Shown here in pieces: positions 40,372 through 49,063 of a stretch of 64,000 bases of DNA (position 1 is the first letter of the stretch; every line of letters begins with the position of its first letter). The stretch comes from an uncultured Pseudomonadota bacterium (GTDB taxonomy: Bacteria > Myxococcota_A > UBA796 > SXON01). The notes beneath the pieces were generated by a model that was given only the letters and a program-made list of their open reading frames with translations, was not told the origin of the DNA and ran no database searches. Position numbers and translations under genes: made by a program. The stretch is from assembly GCA_903921785.1 (NCBI GenBank), contig CAIXRH010000084.1:1-64000 (forward strand). Reading direction: 5' to 3'.

Positions 40372-41520
40372 ATGCCCATCTTCACCCGCGCCGACGGGCG
40401 CATCGATCTCAAAAGCCTCTCCCTCCCCGAGATCGAGGCCGCGCTCACCGGGCTCGGCGGCGAACGGTTCCGGGCGCTCCAGGTCTACAAGTGGCTCTGG
40501 CAGCGCGGCGTACGCTCGTTCGACGAGATGACCAACGTCGCGAAGGTCGTACGCGCGAAGTTGGAGGAGCACTACTACATCTCGTTCCTCGAGGTGGTGG
40601 CGGTGCAGAAGTCCATCGACGGGACGCACAAGTTCCTCTGGCAGACCGAAGACGGCCACAAGATCGAGTCGGTGCTCATCCCCGACGATGAGCGCAACAC
40701 CCTGTGCGTGAGCACGCAGGTGGGCTGCGCGATGGCGTGCACCTTCTGCCTCACCGGAGACCTCGGCCTGCGCCGCCACCTCCGCCCCAGCGAGATCGCG
40801 AACCAGCCGCTGCAGGTGCGCGAGAAGCTCGATGCGACCTACCGGATCACCAACGTCGTGATGATGGGGATGGGCGAGCCCCTCCACAACATCGACAACC
40901 TGATCCCCGCGCTGGAGATTTACCTCGGCGAGCAGGCGCTCAATTTCTCGCATCGAAAGGTCACGGTGAGCACGGTCGGCCTCGTGCCCCAGATGCAGCG
41001 GCTCGCGGACGCCCTGCCGGTGAACCTCGCGGTCTCGCTCAACGCGACGACCGAGGAACAACGCCGTCAGGTGATGCCGATCACCCGCAAGTACCCGATG
41101 GAGGAGCTGCTCGCGGCGTGCCGCACGCTCCCGCTGAAGGCGACCAAGCGCATCACCTTCGAGTACGTGATGATGGCGGGGTTCAACGACTCGATGGCGG
41201 ACGCGCAGCGGCTGGCGAAGCTCATGCGCGGCATCAAGTCCAAGGTGAACCTGATCCCGTACAACGAGAACCCGGATCGGGACATCAAACGCCCGCCGGA
41301 CGCGGTGGTCAAGGCCTTCCAGCACCACCTCGTCACCCACGGGATCCAGGCCAGCGTGCGGGTGACCCGGGGGCGCGACATCTCGGCGGCGTGCGGGCAG
41401 CTCGGCAAGGCCGACCCCACGAAGTCCACGGTGGAGGAGGAGAAGATCGCCGCCATCCGCATCCGTCGCGAGGGCGAGGGCTACGACGCCAGCCGGTTCG
41501 CGTTCGACGACATCGTGTAG
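40372..41520 (+). CDS. rlmN: dual-specificity 23S rRNA (A2503)/tRNA (A37) methyltransferase
   Basis: 382-residue radical SAM enzyme that places a C2 methyl on A2503 of 23S rRNA and A37 of some tRNAs. The cluster motif is CAMACTFC (C-x3-C-x2-C). The methyl-carrying Cys is in GRDISAACGQL near the C-terminus, and VVMMGMGEPLHNIDNL, FSHRKVTVSTVGLVP and VNLAVSLNAT are all family-typical. The A2503 Cfr variants usually differ in these segments, so RlmN is preferred. ATG chosen at 40372; an upstream ORF extension is non-homologous. Confidence 0.96.
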   Translation: MPIFTRADGRIDLKSLSLPEIEAALTGLGGERFRALQVYKWLWQRGVRSFDEMTNVAKVVRAKLEEHYYISFLEVVAVQKSIDGTHKFLWQTEDGHKIESVLIPDDERNTLCVSTQVGCAMACTFCLTGDLGLRRHLRPSEIANQPLQVREKLDATYRITNVVMMGMGEPLHNIDNLIPALEIYLGEQALNFSHRKVTVSTVGLVPQMQRLADALPVNLAVSLNATTEEQRRQVMPITRKYPMEELLAACRTLPLKATKRITFEYVMMAGFNDSMADAQRLAKLMRGIKSKVNLIPYNENPDRDIKRPPDAVVKAFQHHLVTHGIQASVRVTRGRDISAACGQLGKADPTKSTVEEEKIAAIRIRREGEGYDASRFAFDDIV

Positions 41521-41526
41521 AGGGGC

Positions 41527-41553
41527 GGGCGGCGCTCCACCCTCTTGCCGCCC
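41527..41553 (+). terminator. hairpin after rlmN
   Basis: GGGCGGC (41527-41533) pairs with GCCGCCC (41547-41553) across a 13-nt loop, 7 nt after the rlmN stop. No T-run follows. Confidence 0.4.
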
Positions 41554-41693
41554 GGACCGGTCGGCGGTCGAGGAGCCGCTGGCGGCGAGAATGGCCCGTC
41601 GGGGCAGGGCGGCCGCCGCGGCGCCGAGGACGCCGCCTCTCCGGCGGTTCCCTGGCGGTGCGGGCGCCCGACGAGTCCGGGCCCGGGGACGTT

Positions 41694-41713
41694 GCAGGGG
41701 GCGGGCCCCCTGC
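41694..41713. repeat. strong GC palindrome in the 289-nt gap after rlmN
   Basis: GCAGGGGGC and GCCCCCTGC, perfect 9-bp arms around 2 nt. It sits midway in the gap between rlmN and the next lipoprotein gene; REP-like or a second terminator. The rest of the gap (41554-41693, 41714-41790) shows no gene. Confidence 0.4.
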
Positions 41714-41795
41714 CCCACGATCCACAATGGCGTACCGCGGACCCCGCCCGCCTCGCTGCCGACAATCCGCTGCGGCGCGCGCGCTCCGCCTCGGC

Positions 41796-41801
41796 TACAC
41801 T
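41796..41801 (+). promoter_or_regulatory. -10-like TACACT box 8 nt before the start codon
   Basis: GGCTACACT followed by 8 nt and the ATG at 41810, so transcription would start at or next to the start codon. No convincing -35 is visible. Same pattern as at 44127, 47685 and 49550. Confidence 0.4.
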
Positions 41802-41809
41802 GCGCCCGC

Positions 41810-42535
41810 ATGCGTACCCTCCCCCTGCTCGTGGTCCTCCTCGCCGCCTGCGACAGCACGTCCGACAAGACGGGCACCATCCCCGTCGACACGTCGGAAG
41901 ACGGCGACACCAGCGATTCCGCCGTCAAGCCGCCGGACATCGTCCTGGGCGACCCCTACGTGGTCATGGTGGGCGCGAGCTCGCCGGGCAGCTTCAGCTC
42001 CACCTGCGCCCTCGACCTGGAGCTCAAGAACGTGAGCGACGGGGCCGTGGCCGCCAAGCTGGAGCTCGACTCCAAGGGCTGCGACTGGACCGGCGCCGAC
42101 CTCACGGGCGGCGTGCAGTACCGCGGCACCTTCAACGCGACCGGCTGCAACGCCGGCGGCGACAAAGCCTACGACGTGCAGACCTTCTCCGGCCAGGAAG
42201 GCTTCATGTTCGTGATGTGGTACTCCGGGGTGAACATCGGCTACAGCCAGCTGGAGCAGGGCACCGAAGAGGGCGACTTCACCGGCGGCGAAGCCCACGT
42301 CACCGTGTCCAACGCCTACCCTGACTCCAACGTGCAGTCGATCGCGTCGAACCTCGGCGTCACCGCCACGCTCGAGACCACCGACGCATCCGGCAACATC
42401 TACCTGGTGACCTGGACCTCCGAGCTCAACGTCGGCGAGGTCCTCAGCGCCTTCACCACCCAGGCCGGCGCCGACTTCGTGGCCGGCGAGCCGACCTGGA
42501 TCCAGAAGCCCAGCTGGTGGCCGAAATGCGGTTGA
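41810..42535 (+). CDS. lipoprotein of unknown function, tandem paralogue 1
   Basis: 241 residues: lipobox VVLLAAC, an Asp/Thr/Ser tether (about 16-45), then a beta-rich domain with two Cys pairs. It shares the order of landmarks with the next gene: a Ser-Thr-Cys strand (FSSTCALDLEL), a central FSGQEGFMFVMWYSG, an aspartate-rich segment, and a C-terminal GEPTWIQKPSWW. I infer the two arose by duplication. No recognised family. The start lies at a GGCTACACT box and has no ribosome site. Confidence 0.75.
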   Translation: MRTLPLLVVLLAACDSTSDKTGTIPVDTSEDGDTSDSAVKPPDIVLGDPYVVMVGASSPGSFSSTCALDLELKNVSDGAVAAKLELDSKGCDWTGADLTGGVQYRGTFNATGCNAGGDKAYDVQTFSGQEGFMFVMWYSGVNIGYSQLEQGTEEGDFTGGEAHVTVSNAYPDSNVQSIASNLGVTATLETTDASGNIYLVTWTSELNVGEVLSAFTTQAGADFVAGEPTWIQKPSWWPKCG

Positions 42536-43179
42536 TCGTCTTCGTTCCTCTCGTCCTCGTCGCCTGCGCCACCGACGCCGAGCCCACCGACACCGGCGAA
42601 CCCTGGGTGGCCCCGCTCGCGGCGCCGTTCGTGGCGATCACCGCGAGCACCTTCGATGGGGCCTTCCGCTCCACGTGCACGATGGCCGGCTCGGTGATCG
42701 ACGCCGACGGCAACGAGGTCTCCGCGATCACCCTAAATCCGGCCGACGGCGGGTTCTGGGCGGGCGTGGCGCTCGATCCGGGCGAACAGCGCAAGATCGT
42801 CCTCTCGTGGAACGACTGCGTGAACAACGACAACGGCACGGGCGAGTTCACCTCGGGCGTCTTCTCCGGTCAGGACGGCGACCTGTTCGTCGCCCACTAC
42901 AACGGCTCCACCTCGGGCCTGGAGTGGATGGTGCAGGGCACGGATCACCTCGGCGGCGAGGTGCACGCGCAGTTCGACCCCGACGTGACCGTCGCCGACA
43001 TCGATGACTTCGTGGCCGGTCTCGGCCTCGCGAGCGAGCCCGATCCCGACGACGCGAGCTTCCGCTTCCTGAGCTGGACGGACACCACCAGCGTCGTGGA
43101 GGTGCTCGCTTCGCTCCGCAGCAACGAGAACTTCTTCTGGGGCGAGCCGGCCTGGGTGGCGCAACCGTCCTGGTGGTAG
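42526..43179 (+). CDS. lipoprotein of unknown function, tandem paralogue 2
   Basis: 217 residues. ATG at 42526 lies inside the end of paralogue 1 (10-nt overlap, different frame), so translation is coupled. Lipobox VLVAC. Shared landmarks with paralogue 1: FRSTCTMAGSV, FSGQDGDLFVAHYNG and the terminal GEPAWVAQPSWW. The repeated Trp-Trp end is striking and probably structural. No family recognised. Confidence 0.75.
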   Translation: MRLIVFVPLVLVACATDAEPTDTGEPWVAPLAAPFVAITASTFDGAFRSTCTMAGSVIDADGNEVSAITLNPADGGFWAGVALDPGEQRKIVLSWNDCVNNDNGTGEFTSGVFSGQDGDLFVAHYNGSTSGLEWMVQGTDHLGGEVHAQFDPDVTVADIDDFVAGLGLASEPDPDDASFRFLSWTDTTSVVEVLASLRSNENFFWGEPAWVAQPSWW

Positions 43180-43263
43180 TCGGCGGTTCGGTAGCCGTTC
43201 CGTAGGCCGAACGCGCGCGCGGCGTCGGGGAACCTGATAGCCTCGCCGGCACTCGGAGCGACC

Positions 43264-44124
43264 ATGCGGATCGGGGTCATCGGCGGCAGCGGCATCTACG
43301 CGATGGAAGGGCTGGAGAACGTTCGGGAAGAGCGGGTCTCGACCCCGTTCGGCGACCCGTCGGACGCCGTGATCCTCGGCACCCTCGGCGGCGTGGAGAT
43401 GGCGTTCTTGCCCCGCCACGGGCGCGGCCACCGGTTCAACCCCACCGAGGTGAACTACCGCGCCAACATCTACGCGCTGAAGACGCTCGGTGTGGAGTGG
43501 CTCATCTCGGTGAGCGCGGTCGGCTCGCTCAAGGCGGAGATCGTCCCCGGGCACGTCGTGGTGGTCGACCAGTACATCGACCGCACCGTGAACCGGAAGA
43601 GCACCTTCTTCGAGGATGGCATCGTGGCCCACGTCGCCTTCGGCGATCCGGTCTGCCCCACCCTGCGCGGCATCCTCCTCGAGTCCGCGCGGGCGGCGGG
43701 GGGCACGGTGCACGACGGCGGCACGTACGTGTGCATGGAAGGCCCGGCGTTCTCCAGCAAGGCGGAGTCGAACCTCCACCGGAGCTGGGGCGCGAGCGTC
43801 ATCGGCATGACCAACATGCCGGAGGCGAAGCTCGCCCGTGAGGCCGAGATGTCGTACGCATCGCTCGCGATGGCCACCGACTACGACTGCTGGCACCCCG
43901 ACCACGACCACGTCACCGTGGACCAGGTCATCGCCGTGCTCCACGCGAACGCTTCGCTCGCTCGCCAGGCGATCATCAACGCCGTGCCGAAGATCGTCGC
44001 GTATGGCAAGCCGTCGCCGCAGTCCTCGGCGCTCGCCATGGCGATCATGACCCAGCCGACGCTGATCTCCACCGAGACGCGTCGCCGGCTCGCGCCGCTG
44101 ATCGGGAAGTACCACCCGGCGTAG
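43264..44124 (+). CDS. mtnP: S-methyl-5'-thioadenosine phosphorylase
   Basis: Cleaves methylthioadenosine to adenine and methylthioribose-1-phosphate in methionine salvage. 286 residues of the trimeric nucleoside phosphorylase family: IGVIGGSGIY at the N-terminus, LPRHGRGHRFNPTEVNYRAN (phosphate site), and YVCMEGPAFSSKAES followed by GMTNMPEAKLAREAEMSYA, whose Asp-free base pocket (NMPEA) marks MTAP rather than purine nucleoside phosphorylase. First gene of a run through recO. Confidence 0.94.
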   Translation: MRIGVIGGSGIYAMEGLENVREERVSTPFGDPSDAVILGTLGGVEMAFLPRHGRGHRFNPTEVNYRANIYALKTLGVEWLISVSAVGSLKAEIVPGHVVVVDQYIDRTVNRKSTFFEDGIVAHVAFGDPVCPTLRGILLESARAAGGTVHDGGTYVCMEGPAFSSKAESNLHRSWGASVIGMTNMPEAKLAREAEMSYASLAMATDYDCWHPDHDHVTVDQVIAVLHANASLARQAIINAVPKIVAYGKPSPQSSALAMAIMTQPTLISTETRRRLAPLIGKYHPA

Positions 44125-44126
44125 GT

Positions 44127-44132
44127 TACGCT
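44127..44132 (+). promoter_or_regulatory. -10-like TACGCT box 6 nt before the start codon
   Basis: GGTTACGCT followed by 6 nt and the ATG at 44139, overlapping the mtnP stop region. Suggests an internal, leaderless promoter for the TPR lipoprotein. Confidence 0.38.
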
Positions 44133-44138
44133 CCGGGG

Positions 44139-44885
44139 ATGAAGCGCCTGCTCCTCGTCGCCCTCGCCGTGGCCGCCTCCGGCTGCATCACCGAGCGTCG
44201 GATGGAGCGAGCCCACGCGCAGGCCGATCTCGGGATCGCCTACTTGCAGGAGCACAACCCGGAGGGGGCCATCACCGCGCTCCGGGAGGCCGTGCGGCTG
44301 GACCCGCGCAACTGGCACGCCCGCAACGCGCTGGCGATGGCCTACTCGGCCAAGGGTCAGCCCGACCTCGCCGAGAAAGAGTTCAAGGCCGCCCTCGCGG
44401 TGGATGGCAAGCAGGGCGAGTTGTTGCTCAACTACGGCGCCTTCCTCGTCACCGTGGGGCGCCCCAAGGAGGCCATTCCGGTCCTTGAAAAAGCGCTGGA
44501 AGACCTCGAGTATCGCAACCCGGCGCTGGTGATGTCCAACCTGTCGCGCGCCCACCTCGACGCCGGGGAGCCCGAGAAGGCCCTCGCCCGCGCTGAAGAG
44601 GCGCTCCGCCGCGCGCCGAAGCTCTGTCCCGCGCGGTTCCACGCCGGGCTGGCCCACGAGGCGCTCGGCAACACCGACGCCGCGCTGCGCGACTACGCCT
44701 CCCTCGCCGAGGAGTGCCCGAGCGAGTCGCTCGGCGGCTGGCTGCGCACCGGCTGCATCCTCGCCAACCTCGGCGACGCCCCGGGGGCCTCCGCCGCGCT
44801 CCGTCACGTCACCGAAGGCGCCGCGGACTCTCCCATGGCCACCGAAGCGCGCGCGTGCCTCGCCAAGGCGGGCCCCAATGGCTGA
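44139..44885 (+). CDS. TPR lipoprotein, PilF/PilW-like
   Basis: 248 residues: signal LLLVALAVAASGC with lipobox, then five to six TPR helices pairs from residue 25 (AQADLGIAYLQEHNPEGAI, ARNALAMAYSAKGQPDLAE, LLLNYGAFLVTVGRPKEAI and so on). Length, outer-membrane lipobox and repeat layout fit PilF/PilW, the pilotin for the type IV pilus secretin; other pilus genes are not in the window, so a general TPR scaffold cannot be excluded. Overlaps the next gene by 8 nt. Confidence 0.8.
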   Translation: MKRLLLVALAVAASGCITERRMERAHAQADLGIAYLQEHNPEGAITALREAVRLDPRNWHARNALAMAYSAKGQPDLAEKEFKAALAVDGKQGELLLNYGAFLVTVGRPKEAIPVLEKALEDLEYRNPALVMSNLSRAHLDAGEPEKALARAEEALRRAPKLCPARFHAGLAHEALGNTDAALRDYASLAEECPSESLGGWLRTGCILANLGDAPGASAALRHVTEGAADSPMATEARACLAKAGPNG

Positions 44886-45654
44886 TGATCTCCGCCGCAT
44901 CCGTGAAGAACAGGGGATCACCTTGGAGCAGGTGTACGAGCGTACCCGCATCCCGGTGAAGTGGCTCGATGCCCTGGAGCGGGGAGACACCGCGGCGTTC
45001 CCGCCCGGGCCGTTCCTTACCGGGTACACCCGCCAATACCGAACGTTCCTCGGGCTCTCTCCGGTGGCGGCCCCCAGTCCGTCCGGGCCCTCGCGGCCGC
45101 TGGAGCTCCCGGACCCGCCGGTGCGTCCGCGCGCGGCAAAACCGGCCGAAGCGTCCGGCGAGGCGTCCGCCCCCGTGCCTCCGCCGCGCCGCCCACGCGA
45201 GCCCGACGTGGCGCCGGATCCGGTCGGTCAGGTGCGCCGCACGCACGAAGAGTCCACGATCACGCTCACGTCTCCGCGCGCGCGCATCGCTCGGGTCGGG
45301 CGGATGGGGGCCGCGGGCCTCGTGCTGGCCGGGTTGTTGTTGGGCGGCCTGTGGTTCGCCCAGCGGGTCACGCCCGACGAGGCGGACGGTGGCCTCGACC
45401 AGCCGCCCGACCAGGTGCTGCTCATCACCTCCGCGAGCGGCGTGCACGCCCGCGTGGAAGCCGACGGCCGGGAGCTCTACAACGAGGCGCTCCCGCCGGG
45501 GCGGCAGATGAAGTTCGCGGCCCAGGATCGGCTCTCCGTGGAGCTGGAGGCGCTCGACGGGGTGAGCCTCGTCTACAACGGCCGCACGCTCAAGCCGCTC
45601 GGCGCCCAGTCCCGCGCCCGCCGCCTGGTCTTCCTCGACGATCACGGGAGCTGA
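44878..45654 (+). CDS. rodZ: RodZ-like HTH membrane protein
   Basis: 258 residues with the RodZ architecture: N-terminal HTH_25 domain (LRRIREEQGITLEQVYERTRIPVKWLDALE, then PGPFLTGYTRQY), a Pro/Ala-rich linker, one transmembrane helix (MGAAGLVLAGLLLGGLWFA, about 142-160) and a C-terminal DUF4115-type beta domain. RodZ links MreB to the membrane during elongation and cell-shape control; some homologues serve pilus or transcription functions, and the adjacent PilF-like gene leaves that open. Confidence 0.8.
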   Translation: MADDLRRIREEQGITLEQVYERTRIPVKWLDALERGDTAAFPPGPFLTGYTRQYRTFLGLSPVAAPSPSGPSRPLELPDPPVRPRAAKPAEASGEASAPVPPPRRPREPDVAPDPVGQVRRTHEESTITLTSPRARIARVGRMGAAGLVLAGLLLGGLWFAQRVTPDEADGGLDQPPDQVLLITSASGVHARVEADGRELYNEALPPGRQMKFAAQDRLSVELEALDGVSLVYNGRTLKPLGAQSRARRLVFLDDHGS

Positions 45655-45655
45655 G

Positions 45656-46969
45656 GTGGCCGACACCCTCCTCGGCCAACGGGTGGACGCGATCCGTCGC
45701 CTCGCCCGCCGGGGGCACACCGCGCCGCTCGCCAAGGTGGTGGCCAAGGCCCGCGCCGAGGACATCGCGGCGGTGATCGAGCACCTCACCGCGACCGAGC
45801 AGCGCCTCGTCTTCGCCCAGGTGAAGGAGGAGCGCGTCGCCGCAGACGTGCTCTCCCGCGTCCACGGGGAGGAGCTGCTCCACCTGGTCTCCGAGCTCGC
45901 CGCGGATCGCCTCGCCGGCCTGCTCAGCCACCTCGCGGCCGACGACCAGACCGACCTCCTCGGGCGCCTCCCAGAGGAGACCCGCGCGGCGGTGCTCGCG
46001 CTGATGAAGGGCGACGCGCGCGAAGAGGTCGAGGAGCTCCTCGGCTACGCCCCCGACTCGGCGGGCGGCATCATGTCGCCCTCGGCGTTCACCCTCCACG
46101 AAGGCACCACCTGCCGGGATGCGATCGCCGCCGTGCAGCGCGCGAGCGACCACCACCTCGTGTACTACGCCTATGTGGAGAGCGAAGCGGGCCAACTGGT
46201 CGGCATCGTGTCGCTGCGCGGGCTGCTCCAACACCCGCCCTCCACGAAGCTGGGCGAGATCATGTCGCGGGACGTGATCAGCGTGCGCCCCGAGGTGGAC
46301 CAGGAGGAGGTCGCGCGGATCGCCAGCCGCTACGACCTCTACGCCGTCCCTGTCGTGGACGCGCAGGGACACCTCCTCGGCATCGTCACCATCGACGACG
46401 TGGTGGACGTGCTCCGGGAAGAGTCGGGCGAGGACCTCCTGATGATGGCGGGGGTGCGGGACGCGGAGGTCACCCTTCGGGCGACGGTCCGCCGGCTCCC
46501 CTGGCTCGCGGTGCCGCTGGCCGGCGGGCTGGTGGTGGCCGAGCTGCTGCGGTTCGTCGGGGCGCCGGCCGGCCTGATGCTGCTGCCGGCCCTGGTCTTG
46601 CTCGAAGCGAGCGTGGCGGTGCAGGCTGTCGCCCTGATGCTCCGGCGTCTCGGCACCGGCCGCCTCGACGGCGGAGCCGTTCGCGCCGTGCTCTCCGAGG
46701 TGCTCCGTTCCGGGCTCCTTGGGCTCGTGCTGGCGGCGGCCGCGGCCGGGTATGCGTCGGTTCGGGCTCCGGCCGCCACGCTCTCCCTTCCGCTCTCGCT
46801 CACCGCCGGCCTGGCGATCGCCGGCGGCCTGGGCGCGGGGTTGCCCGTGTTCTTCCGCCGGGTCGGCTGGGATCCCGGCCTCGCCACCGCGCCCGCCGTC
46901 GGCACGCTCGCCACCGTGTGCGGCGTGGCGACGTGGGTCGGGCTCGTGCAGCTCCTCCCAGGTCCCTGA
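45656..46969 (+). CDS. mgtE: MgtE-family transporter with altered pore motifs
   Basis: 437 residues in MgtE order: helical N-domain (about 10-130), two CBS domains (about 135-255; IMSPSAFTLHEGTTCRDAI, IMSRDVISVRPEVDQEEVA) and five transmembrane helices. Two signature sites differ. The usual Gly-Gly-Asn-x-Gly-x-Gln segment reads LEASVAVQ, and the selectivity Asp of the last helix (family: T-x-x-D-x-x-G) is Thr in GTLATVCGVATW. Mg2+ selectivity may therefore be lost or changed. GTG start 1 nt after the rodZ stop. Confidence 0.85.
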   Translation: MADTLLGQRVDAIRRLARRGHTAPLAKVVAKARAEDIAAVIEHLTATEQRLVFAQVKEERVAADVLSRVHGEELLHLVSELAADRLAGLLSHLAADDQTDLLGRLPEETRAAVLALMKGDAREEVEELLGYAPDSAGGIMSPSAFTLHEGTTCRDAIAAVQRASDHHLVYYAYVESEAGQLVGIVSLRGLLQHPPSTKLGEIMSRDVISVRPEVDQEEVARIASRYDLYAVPVVDAQGHLLGIVTIDDVVDVLREESGEDLLMMAGVRDAEVTLRATVRRLPWLAVPLAGGLVVAELLRFVGAPAGLMLLPALVLLEASVAVQAVALMLRRLGTGRLDGGAVRAVLSEVLRSGLLGLVLAAAAAGYASVRAPAATLSLPLSLTAGLAIAGGLGAGLPVFFRRVGWDPGLATAPAVGTLATVCGVATWVGLVQLLPGP

Positions 46970-46972
46970 TCC

Positions 46973-47692
46973 ATGCGGGATCCCGGCCGTGAACGCCAGG
47001 CGCTCGTGCTCTCGGCGTCTCCCTACGGCGACGACGACCGCATCCTCCGCCTCCTCGTCCCGGAGGACGGGCGGGTAGGCGCGTTCCAGCGCGGCGGTCG
47101 CCGCAAGCCAGCCGGCCTGGACGTCGGCGTGCGCGCGTTGGTGCACCTGCGCGCGCGGACCGGCGGCCTGGAGACGCTCGGCGCGGTGACGGTGGAGGAC
47201 GCCCGCGTGCACCTGCGCCGCGGCTACGGTCGCCTGGCCTTCGCCCAGCTCGGGTGCGAGCTGGTCGGCGCTTTCTCCCGCGAGGGCCACCCGGAGCCGA
47301 AGTTGTTCGGCCTCCTGGAGACCTTCCTCCTGCTCCTCGACGCGGTCCAGACCGACCCCTCCGCGGCGTTCCTGGCGGCGATGGAGCTCAAGGTGCTCAC
47401 CTTCGCGGGCGTCGGCGCCGCGTTCGACCGCTGCGCCGTGTGCGGCCTGCCCCCGGAGGCGGAGATGAACTTCGACGCCGAACATGGTGGCGCCCGTCAC
47501 GTCGGCTGCGGCGGCGGGAGGCTGGTGCCCCTCGCCGCGTTGGCGGAGCTGGAGCTCCTGCGCCGCACGCCGCTCCGCGAGCTGGTCGACCACCCGGGCG
47601 GAGAGGGGTCGGAGCCGATGGCGGCGGAGTTGGTCCGCGCCCAGCTCGGCCGGGAGCTCGGGGCCCGGGCGCTCCTCACCGGGCTACAGTAG
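46973..47692 (+). CDS. recO: DNA repair protein RecO
   Basis: 239 residues; mediates RecA loading in the RecFOR pathway. N-terminal OB fold (ALVLSASPYGDDDRILRLLVPEDGRVGAFQRGGRR) is family-typical; the zinc region CAVCGLPPEAEMNF...GCGGGRLVPL follows after the helical part. Gives the strain RecFOR-type repair next to AddAB. Starts 3 nt after the mgtE-like stop. Confidence 0.9.
   Translation: MRDPGRERQALVLSASPYGDDDRILRLLVPEDGRVGAFQRGGRRKPAGLDVGVRALVHLRARTGGLETLGAVTVEDARVHLRRGYGRLAFAQLGCELVGAFSREGHPEPKLFGLLETFLLLLDAVQTDPSAAFLAAMELKVLTFAGVGAAFDRCAVCGLPPEAEMNFDAEHGGARHVGCGGGRLVPLAALAELELLRRTPLRELVDHPGGEGSEPMAAELVRAQLGRELGARALLTGLQ
47685..47690 (+). promoter_or_regulatory. -10-like TACAGT box 6 nt before the start codon
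   Basis: GGGCTACAGT overlaps the end of recO; 6 nt later comes the ATG at 47697. Suggests a leaderless transcript for the lipoprotein pair. Confidence 0.4.
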
Positions 47693-47696
47693 GACG

Positions 47697-48362
47697 ATGT
47701 TCGTGTGGCTCCTCGCCGCTTGTACCAGCGCCACCTCGACCGCGGACACGGTCGCGTGGGCCGGCTGGGTCTACACCGACGGGCAGACGGTGGAAGAGGC
47801 CAAGATCACCGACGGCGCGGTCACCGTCTGGCCCGAGCCTCCCGCCGCCGACGGGCAGATCGCGGCGGCCCAGCCCTACCCCGACTACCCCGGCTATTGG
47901 TCGGCGGACGTCCCGCCTTCGACGCCGGTCAACGTCCGGATCACCGCGCCGAACACCCGCCCGACCGTCTGGGCCGGCGACACCCCGGCGGCGGACGGCA
48001 GTTGGTTCTCGGGCGCGCTCTTCGGCGCCAGCGACCGGTGGCTGGAGGATGTCTTCGACGCCCTGCTGGTCAACGGCGACGAGTGGGTGGCCGTTCCGCT
48101 CCGCGGCGACGTGCTCGTGCTCGGACAACCGGTGAACGACGAGGTCTTGTGCGAGGACCTGCTGGTGGACGGCGTGCACCCGAGCTGCTGGCGGGTCGGG
48201 GACGATGGAGCGCCCGAGGCGGTGCAGACCGGTCCCGTCACCTGGTTCGCCGCGAGCGCCGCCCCGGGCGCGGTGGAGCTCCAGCTCGGCGCGTCGGTGG
48301 AGACCTGGTACGCCGACGGCGGCGATGTGGTGATGGCCTGGTACCTCTCGGAGGCTGAGTGA
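47697..48362 (+). CDS. small lipoprotein of unknown function
   Basis: 221 residues. Signal is only MFVWLLAAC. The mature protein is beta-rich with strands of Val/Trp (WAGWVYTDGQTVEEAKI, VTVWPEPP, VDVP-like repeats), resembling a carboxypeptidase-regulatory or Ig-like fold, with two Cys (VLCEDLL, PSCWRV) that may pair. Overlaps the next gene by one base. Function not recognised. Confidence 0.72.
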   Translation: MFVWLLAACTSATSTADTVAWAGWVYTDGQTVEEAKITDGAVTVWPEPPAADGQIAAAQPYPDYPGYWSADVPPSTPVNVRITAPNTRPTVWAGDTPAADGSWFSGALFGASDRWLEDVFDALLVNGDEWVAVPLRGDVLVLGQPVNDEVLCEDLLVDGVHPSCWRVGDDGAPEAVQTGPVTWFAASAAPGAVELQLGASVETWYADGGDVVMAWYLSEAE

Positions 48363-49063
48363 TGTTCTGGTTGTTCCTGGCGGGTTGTGATGAGCCCTTG
48401 GGGAGCGTGCAGTTCTCCGGCATGGTGCAGGACGCCCCGGGCAACCTCGGCGGTGCCGTCGAGGGCGCGACCGTGACGGCGCAGAACCGCTCCGGTGAGG
48501 TCACGGGCACCGACGAGACGGACGCCGACGGGGCCTTCAGCGTGACGGTGGGCGCGGGCGTCTCGATGTTCATCACCGTGGCCGCCAGTGGCTACGTCAC
48601 CACCTCCTTCTCTGGCCTCGCCGGGACCGAAGACTTCGACGCCGACACGGGGTACCCCTGGATCGCCACCGAGGACTGGGTCGCCACCCAGCGCGCTTTC
48701 TTCGACGGGTGCCCGAACGCCACGACCGAGGGCACGATGGTGCTCGGCCAGTCACTGGTCTACGTCCCGAATTCGAACGATCCCGGCTCCTGGCCGGCGC
48801 TCTCGGGGGTGGAGATCCACGTGCTCGGGAGCGACGGGGTCACCTACTCGGCCTGTTACCTCGACGACGACAACGTCTCCGCGCCCACGGCCACCAGCAC
48901 GGGCGGGACGGGGAGCTACGCGGTGTTCGGCGTCCCCGCGGGTGGCATCGACGTCACGGCGGACGCCATCCGCGGAAATGGGGAGATGGGGACGGACGTC
49001 TTCGAGTTCATCGCCCCGGAAGGGGGGCTCATCCCGATCTTCCCGACCGCGATCGCCATCTGA
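48362..49063 (+). CDS. lipoprotein with carboxypeptidase-regulatory-like domain
   Basis: 233 residues. Signal MMFWLFLAGC is again minimal. N-terminal half matches the CarboxypepD_reg-like pattern: GMVQDAPGNLGGAVEGATVTAQNRSG, TDETDADGAFSVTVGAG and ITVAASGYVTT. A second similar segment (SGVEIHVLGSDG, GTGSYAVFGVPAGGIDVTA) follows. Such domains are structural modules in surface proteins. Translation coupled to the preceding lipoprotein through TGATG; GTG at 48359 is an alternative start. Confidence 0.74.
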   Translation: MFWLFLAGCDEPLGSVQFSGMVQDAPGNLGGAVEGATVTAQNRSGEVTGTDETDADGAFSVTVGAGVSMFITVAASGYVTTSFSGLAGTEDFDADTGYPWIATEDWVATQRAFFDGCPNATTEGTMVLGQSLVYVPNSNDPGSWPALSGVEIHVLGSDGVTYSACYLDDDNVSAPTATSTGGTGSYAVFGVPAGGIDVTADAIRGNGEMGTDVFEFIAPEGGLIPIFPTAIAI

